Shown: piece by piece, positions 18,283 to 26,164 of the stretch
Layout of the letters: the number at the start of each line of letters is the position of its first letter
Position numbering within the stretch: position 1 is the first letter of the stretch
Assembly: GCF_024029435.1 (NCBI RefSeq)
Contig: NZ_CP097118.1
Location: 1,054,001-1,118,000 of the forward strand
Length of the DNA: 64,000 nucleotides
Source of the DNA: Fructilactobacillus hinvesii
GTDB taxonomy: Bacteria > Bacillota > Bacilli > Lactobacillales > Lactobacillaceae
Direction: 5' to 3'
Made by a program: the position numbers and the translations under genes
The notes under the pieces: generated by a model
What the model saw: the letters and a program-made list of their open reading frames with translations, nothing else
Database searches by the model: none
Told to the model about the DNA's origin: nothing

Positions 18283-19134
18283 CTAAATCCCCCACTCACT
18301 CATTTCCACCGTTTGCTGCATTAGGGTTGCGATCGTCATTGGTCCTACCCCGCCTGGAACAGGAGTTATTTTAGCAATGTTAACCGTTGTTTCTGGATAA
18401 TCAACGTCTCCGACAAGGTGACCAGCTTCATCTAAATTCTGCCCTACGTCAATTACAACCGTTTGGGGTTGAAAATCAGTATCATTTAGTAAATGAGCCT
18501 TACCTACTGCAGAAATTACAATATCAGCCGTTTTTAAGAAGTCACTACGATCCCGGGTTTGGCTGTGTAAAATTGAAACCGTAGCTCCGGCATTTAATAA
18601 TAGAGCTGCTAAAGGTTTGCCAACGATTGAACTTTTTCCAATCATCACAACGTTGGCACCTCGTACTGAAATCTGGTTTGTGGCTAACAGGGTCATGACG
18701 CCCCGGGGAGTACAAGCTACTGGATAAGGACCCGGAAGATTGAGATAAAGTTTTCCAACGTTAGTGGGGTGGAATCCATCAACATCCTTGTTGGGGTCAA
18801 TGGCTGCGATTACCTTAGTTTCATCCAGATGGTCTGGTAACGGGGATTGTACGAGGATGGCATTGATTTGCTCATCATGATTTAAAGTCGCGATAATTTC
18901 CAGTAATTCACCTTCCGAAATACTCTCCGGAAGGTGTTTTAGTACAGAATAAATTCCTAATTTCTGTGCTTGTTTTTCTTTCATCCGCACGTAGCGTTCA
19001 CTAGCCTGATTATGACCAACTAACACCACCGCCAGACCGGGAATAATCCCATGTTCTTTTAAAAATTTAACGCGTGCTTTCGTTTTTTCATTTAACGTTT
19101 GTGCTGCTTTACGACCATCAATTAATTGAACCAT
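18283..19134 (-). CDS. folD: Methylenetetrahydrofolate dehydrogenase/cyclohydrolase
   Basis: FolD interconverts 5,10-methylene- and 10-formyl-tetrahydrofolate, supplying formyl groups for purines and for Fmt. The 283-residue protein has the catalytic YVRMKEKQAQKLGI with the active Lys (near residue 53), QSPLPDHL, and the NADP-binding GKSSIVGKPLA (near 160-170) and DVGQN-type region. ATG 19134 follows GGGAG by 2-3 bases and AAAGGGG more upstream; a GTG three codons earlier is possible. It lies upstream of xseA in the same operon. Confidence 0.95.
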   Translation of the reverse strand: MVQLIDGRKAAQTLNEKTKARVKFLKEHGIIPGLAVVLVGHNQASERYVRMKEKQAQKLGIYSVLKHLPESISEGELLEIIATLNHDEQINAILVQSPLPDHLDETKVIAAIDPNKDVDGFHPTNVGKLYLNLPGPYPVACTPRGVMTLLATNQISVRGANVVMIGKSSIVGKPLAALLLNAGATVSILHSQTRDRSDFLKTADIVISAVGKAHLLNDTDFQPQTVVIDVGQNLDEAGHLVGDVDYPETTVNIAKITPVPGGVGPMTIATLMQQTVEMSEWGI

Positions 19135-19197
19135 CTCTCCCACTCCCCTTTCAAACTTAGTTTTAGTTTAGCATAGATTCAGCAAATTTGAGCTTAA

Positions 19198-19230
19198 AAA
19201 AAGTAGAATCCTAAGTCGGATTCTACTTTT
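19198..19230 (-). terminator. Terminator overlapping the nusB stop
   Basis: Minus strand AAAAGTAGAATCC and GGATTCTACTTTT pair around TAAGTC and are followed by T residues. The stem starts inside the last nusB codons, and ends the efp-asp23-nusB unit before folD. Confidence 0.85.
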
Positions 19231-19633
19231 GAATTTGATCTAAAACCGCATTAACAAAGTTAGTGGCTTGCTGATCACTAAACTGCTTGGTCAACTCAAG
19301 CGCCTCGTTAATCGCTACTTTACGGGGAACTTCAGTGCTGAATTTAATTTCTTCCACTGCAAGCTGCAGAATAATTAAATCTGCTTTGTTCAAACGCTCC
19401 AATTTCCAGTTAGTCGCTAAATGAGCTTGAATGGCATCATTAATTTCTGACCGGTGTTGCTGAACCCCAGTTACTAATTCCTGAAAATAAGCGGGAACTG
19501 GATCCACTTTGCCATACGTTAGTTCGCGAAACAACGTGTCTGGATCAGTTTCTTGGTTGTTTTCCTTGGCAAAGAGCGTTTGAAAGGCGAGCACTCGAAT
19601 TTGGTGTCGATTAATTTTCACGGTCTTCTCCAT
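19223..19633 (-). CDS. nusB: Transcription antitermination factor NusB
   Basis: NusB binds boxA RNA with NusE (S10) to keep RNA polymerase processive on rRNA operons. The 136-residue helical protein shows NRHQIRVLAFQTLFA at the start and VPRKVAINEALELTKQFSDQQATNFVNAVLD at the end in family order. I start at ATG 19633, which overlaps the upstream asp23-type gene by 23 bases; the ribosome site there is weak, so translational coupling is likely. The longer frame adds residues without family similarity. Confidence 0.94.
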   Translation of the reverse strand: MEKTVKINRHQIRVLAFQTLFAKENNQETDPDTLFRELTYGKVDPVPAYFQELVTGVQQHRSEINDAIQAHLATNWKLERLNKADLIILQLAVEEIKFSTEVPRKVAINEALELTKQFSDQQATNFVNAVLDQIQK

Positions 19634-20054
19634 CACTATCACTATTGAACAAACTATCTGTATCAACTTTGGGAGTTCGTTCTGGAACAATGCCCTCGAC
19701 GTGAACGTTCACCGCTTGCGCGTGTAAATCAGTCATAACAAAAATTTGTTGTCGGACTTGTTCTTGAATCTGCAATGCCACTTTGGGAACAGAAACGCCA
19801 TAATCAAAGTAGACATAAACGTCAATATCTAAATCACCGTGATCACCAAGTACCAGTTTAACTCCTTGGGTTCGTTCTTTTCTGCCGAACAAACCTTTCA
19901 CACTGGTTGAGAGGTTTCCTTGCATCCGGTTAACCCCTTCTACCTGAATTGCTGCAATCCCAGCAATTACTTCAATTACTTGGGGTGCAATTTTAATCTG
20001 ACCTAAATCATCTTTCTTTGTTGCTAACGTAATAAACTGTTCCTCAGCTGCCAT
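19611..20054 (-). CDS. Asp23/Gls24 family protein YqhY
   Basis: This is a second Asp23/Gls24 protein, 147 residues, of the YqhY type, which in Bacillus is tied to acetyl-CoA carboxylase control. Here the accB-accC genes normally found beside yqhY in Bacillus are absent. The core is visible in IKIAPQVIEVIAGIAAIQVEG, in DIDVYVYFDYGVSVPKVA and in VNVHVEGIVPE. The C-terminus is acidic (DSDGEDREN). The ATG at 20054 follows GGGGGAGA. It lies between efp and nusB, as in related lactobacilli. Confidence 0.9.
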   Translation of the reverse strand: MAAEEQFITLATKKDDLGQIKIAPQVIEVIAGIAAIQVEGVNRMQGNLSTSVKGLFGRKERTQGVKLVLGDHGDLDIDVYVYFDYGVSVPKVALQIQEQVRQQIFVMTDLHAQAVNVHVEGIVPERTPKVDTDSLFNSDSDGEDREN

Positions 20055-20080
20055 TGTTGCTCTCCCCCAAAATTAGTTTT

Positions 20081-20644
20081 TTATTTACCCCGTGAAATGT
20101 AAGTTCCGTCGGTCGTGTTAATCACTAACTTATCACCTTGGTTAACAAAGAACGGAACCTGAAGTGTCAAACCAGTTGTCATTGTAGCTGGTTTAGAACC
20201 ACCAGAAGCGGTATCCCCTTTAATTCCAGGTTCAGTTTCAGCAACCTCTAACGTAACCGTCTTTGGTACTTCAATTCCGATGGTTTCTCCTTGGTATTGG
20301 ACAATTTGTACTTCCATATTTGGTTGTAAGTATGGCATCGCAGATTCAGCGGCTTCCCGTGGAATCGTGATTTGGTCATACGTATCAACGTCCATAAATA
20401 CTAAACCACTACCATCATCGTACAGGTACTGCATTTTTTTACTGTCAATTTCAGCCTTTTCGACTTTAGCTCCGGAACGGAACGTCTTTTCTTGCACAGC
20501 ACCCGTCCGTAAGTTCTTAAGCTTAGTCCGCACAAACGCGCCACCCTTACCAGGCTTAACGTGCTGGAAATCAATAATTTTCCAAATTGCGTTATCAACT
20601 TCAATTGTTAATCCAGTTTTAAATTTTGCTGTTGAAATTGCCAT
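20081..20644 (-). CDS. efp: Elongation factor P
   Basis: EF-P binds between the ribosomal P and E sites and relieves stalling at polyproline. The 187-residue protein has the three beta domains, with the loop lysine in [16 protein letters not shown] (near residues 29-44) that inserts at the peptidyl transferase centre. The residues around it fit the Bacillota pattern; its modification cannot be read from sequence. The C-terminal domain ends in [19 protein letters not shown] 20644 follows a clean GGAGG. It heads the efp-asp23-nusB unit. Confidence 0.96.
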   Translation of the reverse strand: MAISTAKFKTGLTIEVDNAIWKIIDFQHVKPGKGGAFVRTKLKNLRTGAVQEKTFRSGAKVEKAEIDSKKMQYLYDDGSGLVFMDVDTYDQITIPREAAESAMPYLQPNMEVQIVQYQGETIGIEVPKTVTLEVAETEPGIKGDTASGGSKPATMTTGLTLQVPFFVNQGDKLVINTTDGTYISRGK

Positions 20645-20721
20645 AAAAATCCTCCGTCTAATCTCTCATTATCATATCAATACTACCAACCAGGGCGCAA
20701 GTAAAACAGTCGGTTGATAAT

Positions 20722-20747
20722 AAAAAAGGCCCGCCGTAAGCGGGCCT
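20722..20747 (-). terminator. Terminator after rpmA
   Basis: AGGCCCGC and GCGGGCCT pair around a short loop, followed on the minus strand by six T residues. It ends the rplU-prp-rpmA operon. Confidence 0.92.
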
Positions 20748-20758
20748 CGAATCTTTAT

Positions 20759-21055
20759 TTACTTATTAACAGTTTCAGTTGCTGGGTAAACAGAAACTTG
20801 ACGCTTACTTCTGCCCAAACGTTCGAAACGAACGACTCCATCAACTAATGCGAATAAAGTATCATCTGAACCACGTTTAACGTTTTTACCTGGGTAAATC
20901 CGAGTACCGCGTTGTCTGTAAATGATTGAACCAGTTGTAACTGATGAACCATCTGCAGCCTTAGTTCCTAACCGACGACCAGCAGAATCCCGACCGTTTG
21001 ATGAAGAACCACCGGTTTTATGGTGAGAGAAAAATTGCAAATCCATTTTAAGCAT
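20759..21055 (-). CDS. rpmA: Ribosomal protein bL27 (cleavable N-terminus)
   Basis: bL27 reaches the peptidyl transferase centre with its N-terminal tail. The 98-residue protein begins [18 protein letters not shown]; in Bacillota this N-terminal extension is removed by Prp after the FF pair, exposing the functional tail. The rest matches the family ([36 protein letters not shown]). ATG 21055 follows GGAGGTGG. The protease gene prp lies directly upstream in the operon, which supports the processing model. Confidence 0.97.
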   Translation of the reverse strand: MLKMDLQFFSHHKTGGSSSNGRDSAGRRLGTKAADGSSVTTGSIIYRQRGTRIYPGKNVKRGSDDTLFALVDGVVRFERLGRSKRQVSVYPATETVNK

Positions 21056-21081
21056 GTGTCATCCACCTCCAAATTAAGAGA

Positions 21082-21402
21082 TTATTCAATTGTTACAAAA
21101 TCAGAATACTGATCTGTAATTGCGTGCATTCCATTTTTAAAGCTTTGTAATAACGTTTGCCCTGCTGGATCATCCCAGTCTGCTTCTTTTAAAGCAATGG
21201 CCAGATAACCACCTTCAGTTTCATTCTGCGTAACCTCTGGAGTTACTCCAGCAACTTGCTCTAGCCCATTTACAGTTGAAATTGCTAGAGCTGAAACTGC
21301 AGCACAAACGATGTCATGACCGTATTCACCCGAATCGGCATGACCGGATAATTCAAATCCGGTAATTACATCATGATTAGTAACAAAATGAGCTCTAATC
21401 AT
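21082..21402 (-). CDS. prp: Ribosomal processing cysteine protease Prp
   Basis: Prp cuts the N-terminal extension of L27. The 106-residue protein carries the catalytic pair in SGHADSGEYGHDIVCAAVSAL (His near residue 20, Cys near residue 32), the hallmark of the family (YsxB). It lies between rplU and rpmA, 2 bases after rplU, the conserved arrangement. No signal or membrane segment is seen. Confidence 0.95.
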   Translation of the reverse strand: MIRAHFVTNHDVITGFELSGHADSGEYGHDIVCAAVSALAISTVNGLEQVAGVTPEVTQNETEGGYLAIALKEADWDDPAGQTLLQSFKNGMHAITDQYSDFVTIE

Positions 21403-21404
21403 AA

Positions 21405-21713
21405 TTAGGCGTTAACTTTTTCAATCTTAACTTTCGTGTAAGGTTGACGGTGACCCTTCTTGGATTGGGCCCCCTTCTTTGGTTTGTAACGGAAAATGGT
21501 AATCTTCTTGTTCTTGCCTTGTTTTTCAACTGAGCCTTCTACAGAAGCACCATCTACCAATGGAGTTCCTACCTTAGGATTGTCTCCACCAACGAAAACA
21601 ACTTGGTCAAACGTAACCTTGTCACCTTGTTCAGCATCAAGCTTTTCAACAAAAATGCTTTCACCTTCGGCAACCTTGTATTGTTTACCACCAGTAACGA
21701 TAATTGCGTACAT
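21405..21713 (-). CDS. rplU: Ribosomal protein bL21
   Basis: bL21 binds 23S rRNA and L20. The 102-residue protein has the full family pattern: [17 protein letters not shown] at the start, the V-rich core with [13 protein letters not shown], and KIKKxxYKPKKG-like basic end ([21 protein letters not shown]). ATG 21713 follows AGAGGAGG. It is the first gene of rplU-prp-rpmA and is preceded by a structured leader. Confidence 0.97.
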   Translation of the reverse strand: MYAIIVTGGKQYKVAEGESIFVEKLDAEQGDKVTFDQVVFVGGDNPKVGTPLVDGASVEGSVEKQGKNKKITIFRYKPKKGAQSKKGHRQPYTKVKIEKVNA

Positions 21714-21723
21714 TCAAATGCAC

Positions 21724-21822
21724 CTCCTCTATAATTGCTTAGACTCGCCAGAGATAAGCGTCGCTTGCGAACTTGTATACTTACACTGTGCGGTTGTAGC
21801 TGTGGAAGTCCACAAGTACAAC
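21724..21822 (-). promoter_or_regulatory. L21-type ribosomal leader RNA
   Basis: Between the promoter and rplU the minus strand can fold a strong hairpin (GTTGTA..TGTGGA..TCCACA..TACAAC), followed by ACCGCACAGTG and a GCAAGCGACGC..CTGGCGAG region. The position and the ACCGCACAGTG stretch resemble the L21 leader of Bacillota, which autoregulates rplU. I judged it by eye only. Confidence 0.62.
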
Positions 21823-21828
21823 AAAGAA

Positions 21829-21857
21829 AGTATAGCGAATTTTCCAACCGCTGTCAA
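21829..21857 (-). promoter_or_regulatory. Strong promoter for rplU-prp-rpmA
   Basis: Minus strand TTGACA (21857-21852), 17 bases, TATACT (21834-21829): near-consensus sigma-A promoter just before the L21 leader. Confidence 0.88.
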
Positions 21858-21871
21858 CCAGGAGCCAAATT

Positions 21872-21904
21872 AAAAAGTCACCCCCAACTAGGAGTGACTT
21901 AAAA
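21872..21904 (-). terminator. Terminator after tRNA-Arg
   Basis: Minus strand AAGTCACTCC and GGGGTGACTT pair around a short loop and are followed by T residues, right behind the tRNA 3' end and before the rplU promoter. Confidence 0.85.
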
Positions 21905-21978
21905 TGTCGCAGGAGCGACTCGAACGCTCGACCTACGGTTTAGAAGACCGTTGCTCTATCCAACTGGGCTACTGCGAC
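21905..21978 (-). tRNA. tRNA-Arg (anticodon UCU)
   Basis: The minus strand folds as a full cloverleaf of 74 nt: acceptor GTCGCAG/CTGCGAC, anticodon stem ACGGT/ACCGT with loop CTTCTAA giving anticodon TCT, T arm CGAGC/GTTCGAG, discriminator A. The CCA end is not encoded. It would read AGA and AGG codons. It has its own promoter and terminator. Confidence 0.95.
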
Positions 21979-21994
21979 AACATCAACATTAGTA

Positions 21995-22023
21995 ATTATA
22001 TTGATTCTGCGACAAGAAGTCAA
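21995..22023 (-). promoter_or_regulatory. Promoter for tRNA-Arg
   Basis: Minus strand TTGACT (22023-22018), 17 bases, TATAAT (22000-21995). The spacer contains a copy of TTGTCGCAG, which is also the 5' edge of the tRNA. Confidence 0.85.
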
Positions 22024-22030
22024 CGTTAAA

Positions 22031-22555
22031 TTAGTGGTGAAGTTCCGCCTCTAGTTCGTGTAATTGAGTTGCAAAGGCCTGCTCAATTTGGTCTAATTTC
22101 CAGCCATAGTCAACCATTCCCCACTTTAAAAAGAGCATCCATGCATGTTGGAAGGCATCGGACCGCTTTTCGTAATAACTGGTTAATAACATTCGTTTCA
22201 TCATTAGGTACAAAGTCGCTTTTTGCGCTTGATCGTCAATGTCTAACTGTTGTAGCCGGTCTAAATCAGTTGCCGTTGGCTGACAAACTTGATTCCAATT
22301 CATTAAATTGGCAAATAAGAAAAAACTTCTCAAGCAGTGAACAAATTGTTGTAATTGTTGTGATTGCGGTTGTAAATCCGGTTGTGCAACTACTCCTGTT
22401 TCTAATCCAGTTGCACCTGCTAAGCGAGCTAACTGCAGATCCAAGCTAACCAGCGCCGCCGTTTGGTGCCGTGGTTGTGTCCAAATTAGATGTTTTTGTA
22501 CGTCTAACTGTTGATAATAACTCAAAACATCGGTTTGCATTTGTTTAAACGTCAT
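22031..22555 (-). CDS. dUTPase-like (all-alpha NTP-PPase family) protein, possibly inactive
   Basis: The 174-residue helical protein resembles the dimeric dUTPase group by its C-terminal block (AFQHAWMLFLKWGMVDYGWKLDQIEQAF), which matches the usual LFxxLGxxxGxTWDEIEQAY-like pattern, and by an early helix. However the acidic metal ligands expected in the ELGELANE-like helix are replaced (SLDLQLARLAG, near residues 38-48), and the later EExxD-type helix reads QQLQQFVHCLRSFF. It may be a non-catalytic relative or have changed function. ATG 22555 lies 6 bases after GGAGGAA; it overlaps the miaA end by 11 bases. The family call is inference. Confidence 0.6.
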   Translation of the reverse strand: MTFKQMQTDVLSYYQQLDVQKHLIWTQPRHQTAALVSLDLQLARLAGATGLETGVVAQPDLQPQSQQLQQFVHCLRSFFLFANLMNWNQVCQPTATDLDRLQQLDIDDQAQKATLYLMMKRMLLTSYYEKRSDAFQHAWMLFLKWGMVDYGWKLDQIEQAFATQLHELEAELHH

Positions 22556-23471
22556 TTGTTTTCCTCCATTTTTGGACCATTTGTTCAATTTCCGTTAGTT
22601 GTTCTGGATGCTCAACTAAATTAAACCAGCGCACTGGTAACTGATTTCGAAACCAAGTCAATTGCCGTTTGGCGTAATGTCGTGAATCTTTTTGAATAGC
22701 ATCCACCACAGTAGCTAAATTTTGTTGTCCAGCAAAGTAAGGCGAAAATTCACGGTATCCAATCCCTTTTAAGGCCGGGAGCTCGGTTCCTTGGTTGCGT
22801 AACCATTCGTTTTCTGCAAGCAGTCCCTGTTGCATCATGAGCTTAACTCGCCGATTAATCCGTTCATACAGCAACGACCGTTCGCAGTTTAATCCGATTA
22901 ACAACGCATCATATTGATCTGGTTGATCTTGCTGGGCGGATGGAATGGATCCGGTCACTAAATAAATTTCCAACGCTCGCACTAGGCGGCGACCGTTATG
23001 TACGTCAACCTTAGCAGCCGTTACGGGATCAATTTGCTCTAATTGGTGCCAAAGCGCTGGTGCTCCATCTTTACTTAGGCGTTCTTCCAACTGCTTACGA
23101 ATCCGTTCGTCAGAACTTTTTTGCCCCCCCAGCTGTAATCCCCGTAACAATGCCTTTAAATAGTATCCGGTTCCACCAGCAATAATTGGGAGTTTTTGGC
23201 GGTCATGAATCGCCGGAATTAATGCTTGGCAATCTTTAACAAATCGTTGCACCCCATAGCGTTCTTGAACATTCAAAATATCAATTAAATGATGAGGAAC
23301 CAATTTTCTTTCAGTTGGAGAAACTTTAGCAGTACCTACGTCTAAATGGCGGTATACTTGCATTGAATCTCCAGAGATAATTTCTCCATTAAATTGTTGC
23401 GCTAAAGACAGAGCTAAATCACTTTTCCCAACGGCGGTGGGCCCAACTACGGCTAATAATTTTGGTTTCAT
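22545..23471 (-). CDS. miaA: tRNA dimethylallyltransferase MiaA
   Basis: MiaA transfers a dimethylallyl group to A37 of tRNAs reading codons that start with U. The 308-residue protein has P-loop VGPTAVGKSDLAL (residues 9-21), ISGDSMQVYRHLDVGTAK (near 34-51), IIAGGTGYYLKALL (near 97-110) and the GIGYREFSPYF motif. The size is normal. It is divergent from the DUF3042 gene and overlaps the downstream dUTPase-like gene. Confidence 0.95.
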   Translation of the reverse strand: MKPKLLAVVGPTAVGKSDLALSLAQQFNGEIISGDSMQVYRHLDVGTAKVSPTERKLVPHHLIDILNVQERYGVQRFVKDCQALIPAIHDRQKLPIIAGGTGYYLKALLRGLQLGGQKSSDERIRKQLEERLSKDGAPALWHQLEQIDPVTAAKVDVHNGRRLVRALEIYLVTGSIPSAQQDQPDQYDALLIGLNCERSLLYERINRRVKLMMQQGLLAENEWLRNQGTELPALKGIGYREFSPYFAGQQNLATVVDAIQKDSRHYAKRQLTWFRNQLPVRWFNLVEHPEQLTEIEQMVQKWRKTNDV

Positions 23472-23569
23472 TTTCTTCTCACTTTATTAGGTTTTAACAC
23501 TGGATATCTTACCTCAATTCGAGCATAATAGACAAGGAAAGAACAGTTATTACAAGGGAGGCCCTTACG

Positions 23570-23746
23570 ATGAATAAATTTGGAAAAGGATTTGCTGCTG
23601 GAGTATTAACCATGATTGGTGTTGCTGCTGGAGCCGTTTTTTCATTTAAAAAAACGGTTGTAGAACCAATCGAAAAGCAGGAAGAAAAAGCAGACGAAAA
23701 CCGGAAAAAAGTGATGCGGAAAGCTGGATCTTCGCACCTTGGTTAA
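23570..23746 (+). CDS. DUF3042 small membrane protein
   Basis: This small plus-strand gene encodes 58 residues: MNKFGKGFAAGVLTMIGVAAG, one glycine- and alanine-rich hydrophobic segment (residues 8-26), then a charged tail with EPIEKQEEKADENRKK. The pattern fits the DUF3042 family of lactic acid bacteria, function unknown. A ribosome site AAGGGAGG lies 9 bases before the ATG and a terminator follows, so it is a real monocistronic gene despite its size. It is divergent from miaA. Confidence 0.85.
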   Translation: MNKFGKGFAAGVLTMIGVAAGAVFSFKKTVVEPIEKQEEKADENRKKVMRKAGSSHLG

Positions 23747-23756
23747 TGCAAATAGG

Positions 23757-23788
23757 CACGTCTATATTAACTAGACGTGTTTTTTTAT
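23757..23788 (+). terminator. Terminator after the DUF3042 gene
   Basis: CACGTCTA and TAGACGTG pair around a 7-nt loop, followed by seven T residues on the plus strand. Confidence 0.92.
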
Positions 23789-23806
23789 TATCATTAACAA
23801 CTAACT

Positions 23807-23845
23807 AAAAGACCAGATGATTACCATTCATCATCTGGTCTTTTT
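23807..23845. terminator. Bidirectional terminator after the rhodanese gene
   Basis: AAAAGACCAGATGA and TCATCTGGTCTTTT are perfect complements with T tracts in both directions. On the minus strand it ends the rpmG-to-rhodanese gene run. Confidence 0.9.
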
Positions 23846-23847
23846 GC

Positions 23848-24261
23848 TTAACCTTTTTTAACTTTACCGTCCCACTTTTGGTATCCTTCGTTTAAAATAG
23901 CTAACTCCCTAAATCCCTGCTGATGCAAAAATTTAGCTGCTTGCACACTTAAAACTTTCGTTTGATCATAAAGATAAACCGGTAAATCAGGACGAAGTTG
24001 CTGATACATCATCTTCAATGATGCATATGGAATATTACGAGCCCCTAAAATATGACCATTTTCAAAGCTCTGGTCTTCACGTAAATCAATCACCTGAGCC
24101 TTCCGAATCCCTGCTTGAAACTGGGATTCCGACAAAAACTGGGTATACTTTTTAACCCGAAAAATTCTCCAGTAGCGAAACGCCGCTACAACTGCAATTG
24201 CAGCCAGCAAAGCCAGCAAGAACATTAGTAGCGTCGTTGCAAATCCACTTGCAATTAACAT
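23848..24261 (-). CDS. Membrane-anchored rhodanese-like protein
   Basis: The 137-residue protein has one N-terminal membrane helix (residues 8-30) and a rhodanese fold (about 40-135) with IDLREDQSFENGHILGARNIP (near 58-78). The loop that holds the catalytic cysteine in active rhodaneses reads LYDQTKVLSVQAA here, with no cysteine, so it is probably inactive as a sulfurtransferase. Members of this YqhL-like group sit beside glcK and yqgQ in Bacillota. ATG 24261 follows GGAGTGA. A short 16-base gap separates it from glcK. Confidence 0.88.
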   Translation of the reverse strand: MLIASGFATTLLMFLLALLAAIAVVAAFRYWRIFRVKKYTQFLSESQFQAGIRKAQVIDLREDQSFENGHILGARNIPYASLKMMYQQLRPDLPVYLYDQTKVLSVQAAKFLHQQGFRELAILNEGYQKWDGKVKKG

Positions 24262-24277
24262 CAAAAGTCACTCCAGC

Positions 24278-25240
24278 TTATCTAAATTGTAATGCCATAG
24301 ATGCAGCTCCAATAACACCAGCATCATTTCCTAATTCAGCTAATTTCAATTTAGTAGAATCGCGAATGGATGGGAAGGCATTAGCTTGGAAGTACTTGGT
24401 AGTTGGCTGTAACAACGTGTTACCGGCGTTAGAAACTCCGCCACCAATCACGATGCTAGCTGGGTTCAAAGTGTTCCCAATGTCAGATAAAGCCAATCCC
24501 AGGTAGAAACAAATCCGATCAACTACTTGGTTAGCCAAAATATCTCCGTTATCGGCCAAGTAGAAGATTAACTTCGAAGTAATCTTTTCATCAGTTTGTT
24601 CCAATTCTGCTAACCGGGAAGTTCCGTTAAATTCTTTGGCCATATCAGCAGCAACCCGTACGATTCCCGTCGCAGAAGCATAAGTTTCCAAGCATCCTTG
24701 CTTGCCACAAGTACATTGATAACCGCTTGGTTGAACGGTAATGTGACCAATTTCTCCGGCACCACCATTGACACCATGAAGTAACTTACCGTTGGCAATC
24801 ACACCACCACCAACTCCAGTTCCAAGCGTTACGAAAACGACATCTTCTTCAAGACTTCCGGCACCCTTCCAGTATTCCCCTAATGAGGCTACGTTGGCAT
24901 CGTTATCCAAATCAAATGGTAATCCCAAGCCTTCCTGAATTTTTTGACGAATTGGTTGGGTTTTGGCCCAGTTTAAATTGTAAGCTTCAGAAACAGTTCC
25001 GTTTTCCCGGTCAACCGTTCCGGGAGTTCCCATTCCGATTCCGATAAAATCGGAACTAGTTTTGCCTGAGTCTTCGATGTGTTGTTGAATTGATTTAATA
25101 ATGTTCTCAACAATGTGACTTCCATCATCACTAACGTCGGTTAAAATCCGCCACTTTTCAAGAATTTCACCTTGTTGATTTAAAAAGGCCATTTTCGTGG
25201 TCGTTCCACCTAAATCAATTCCAATTAAGTTCTTTGCCAT
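24278..25240 (-). CDS. glcK: Glucokinase (ROK family)
   Basis: GlcK phosphorylates glucose that enters without a phosphotransferase system. The 320-residue protein starts with the phosphate-binding IGIDLGGTTTKMAFL (residues 5-19), has GTGVGGGVIANGKLLHG (near 138-154), and the ROK zinc motif CTCGKQGCLETYASA (near 177-191). The size is typical. ATG 25240 follows CTGGAGG. It overlaps the end of yqgQ by 26 bases, as in many Bacillota. Confidence 0.95.
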   Translation of the reverse strand: MAKNLIGIDLGGTTTKMAFLNQQGEILEKWRILTDVSDDGSHIVENIIKSIQQHIEDSGKTSSDFIGIGMGTPGTVDRENGTVSEAYNLNWAKTQPIRQKIQEGLGLPFDLDNDANVASLGEYWKGAGSLEEDVVFVTLGTGVGGGVIANGKLLHGVNGGAGEIGHITVQPSGYQCTCGKQGCLETYASATGIVRVAADMAKEFNGTSRLAELEQTDEKITSKLIFYLADNGDILANQVVDRICFYLGLALSDIGNTLNPASIVIGGGVSNAGNTLLQPTTKYFQANAFPSIRDSTKLKLAELGNDAGVIGAASMALQFR

Positions 25241-25466
25241 CTTTTAATCCTCCAGTTGTCTGTTGTTCTCGTATTGCTTCAATGTGATGCTCATGTTTCA
25301 AAACCAACTTAGCAGCCATAAAATCAGCTTGAGAAATCACTTTTGCTTCATGCAAATGATCCAGTTCTAAGGCCATGACCTCAATGTCCCAAATTCGTTT
25401 ACCAACGTAAACATAAATTCCGAATCGTTTGAGCAGTTGTTGAACATCATATAGATTTTTCATCAT
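25215..25466 (-). CDS. yqgQ: YqgQ family protein (DUF910)
   Basis: This 83-residue protein belongs to the small YqgQ group next to glcK in Bacillota; its role is unknown. The three-helix core is visible in MKNLYDVQQLLKRFGIYVYVG, KRIWDIEVMALELDHLHEAKVIS and ADFMAAKLVLKHEH. The start uses the first of two adjacent ATGs, 6 bases after GAGG; the second is equally possible. It overlaps glcK, so the two are likely coupled. Confidence 0.9.
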   Translation of the reverse strand: MMKNLYDVQQLLKRFGIYVYVGKRIWDIEVMALELDHLHEAKVISQADFMAAKLVLKHEHHIEAIREQQTTGGLKDGKELNWN

Positions 25467-25498
25467 TGGTCACCTCGTTGGTTTTAAATTAAGCAGCC

Positions 25499-26164
25499 CT
25501 ACTGATTAAATCCAATGATCCACAAGGCTATTATAACAATAATTAAAACGTTTGCATAAATAAATTGTACTTTTTTCGACAATAAATTTGGTCTAGGTAG
25601 TCCCAAGATAAAACTACCACAAAATCCCCCAATCAAGCCACCAAGATGACCCCAAGTATCAACTCCAGGTAAAAATAAATCAGAGCCTAAATTGAGGACA
25701 ACTAACAAGAGAAATGACTGAGCGGTCTGTTTCAGCCATTGGTTTTGGGGCAAGACAATTGCGAGCATTAAGAAAGCCCCAAATAAGCCAAATAGAGACG
25801 TACTACAGCCGGCAGAAACGCTGTTTTCACTTCCAAACGCAAAACTAAACAAATTTCCAACGATTCCCGCCCCTAAAAAGAGCACGAGATAACGCCAATG
25901 ACCCAAGACATTTTCTAGGATGCGGCCAACGAAGTACAACGTTAATAAATTTAAGGTCAAGTGTTGCCACCCAATGTGAATAAAAATGGGGGTAATCAGG
26001 CGCCACCATTCTCCATCACGAACTAGTTGGTTAACTTCCCCACCAAAACGAACCAGATTGGGTAAATTAGTTGTCCCGCCGGTAATTGTCATTACCAAAA
26101 ATACAACCACCATAATCACAATGAGTGACCAAGTAACAACGGGACGGTTTTTCAGGTTAATCAT
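25499..26164 (-). CDS. Rhomboid family intramembrane serine protease
   Basis: Rhomboids cut transmembrane segments. The 221-residue protein has about seven hydrophobic segments, starting at residues 12-31. It has the family's WWRLITPIFIHIGWQHLTLNLLTL, the nucleophile serine in AGCSTSLFGLFGAF (near residue 122) and the partner His in WGHLGGLIGG (near 175). Compared with YqgP (GluP) it lacks the extra N-terminal cytosolic domain and C-terminal repeats. ATG 26164 follows GGAGG by 7 bases. Overlap with the 5-FTHF ligase gene is 8 bases. Confidence 0.93.
   Translation of the reverse strand: MINLKNRPVVTWSLIVIMVVVFLVMTITGGTTNLPNLVRFGGEVNQLVRDGEWWRLITPIFIHIGWQHLTLNLLTLYFVGRILENVLGHWRYLVLFLGAGIVGNLFSFAFGSENSVSAGCSTSLFGLFGAFLMLAIVLPQNQWLKQTAQSFLLLVVLNLGSDLFLPGVDTWGHLGGLIGGFCGSFILGLPRPNLLSKKVQFIYANVLIIVIIALWIIGFNQ

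Noticed and set aside
19611..20644. Loss of accB-accC between efp and yqhY as unusual
   Set aside because: Lactobacilli usually keep acetyl-CoA carboxylase genes in the fab cluster, so this spacing is normal.
21905..22023. Attachment site of an integrated element at tRNA-Arg
   Set aside because: The repeat is of the tRNA 5' edge, is only 9 bases long, and no integrase or foreign gene is near.
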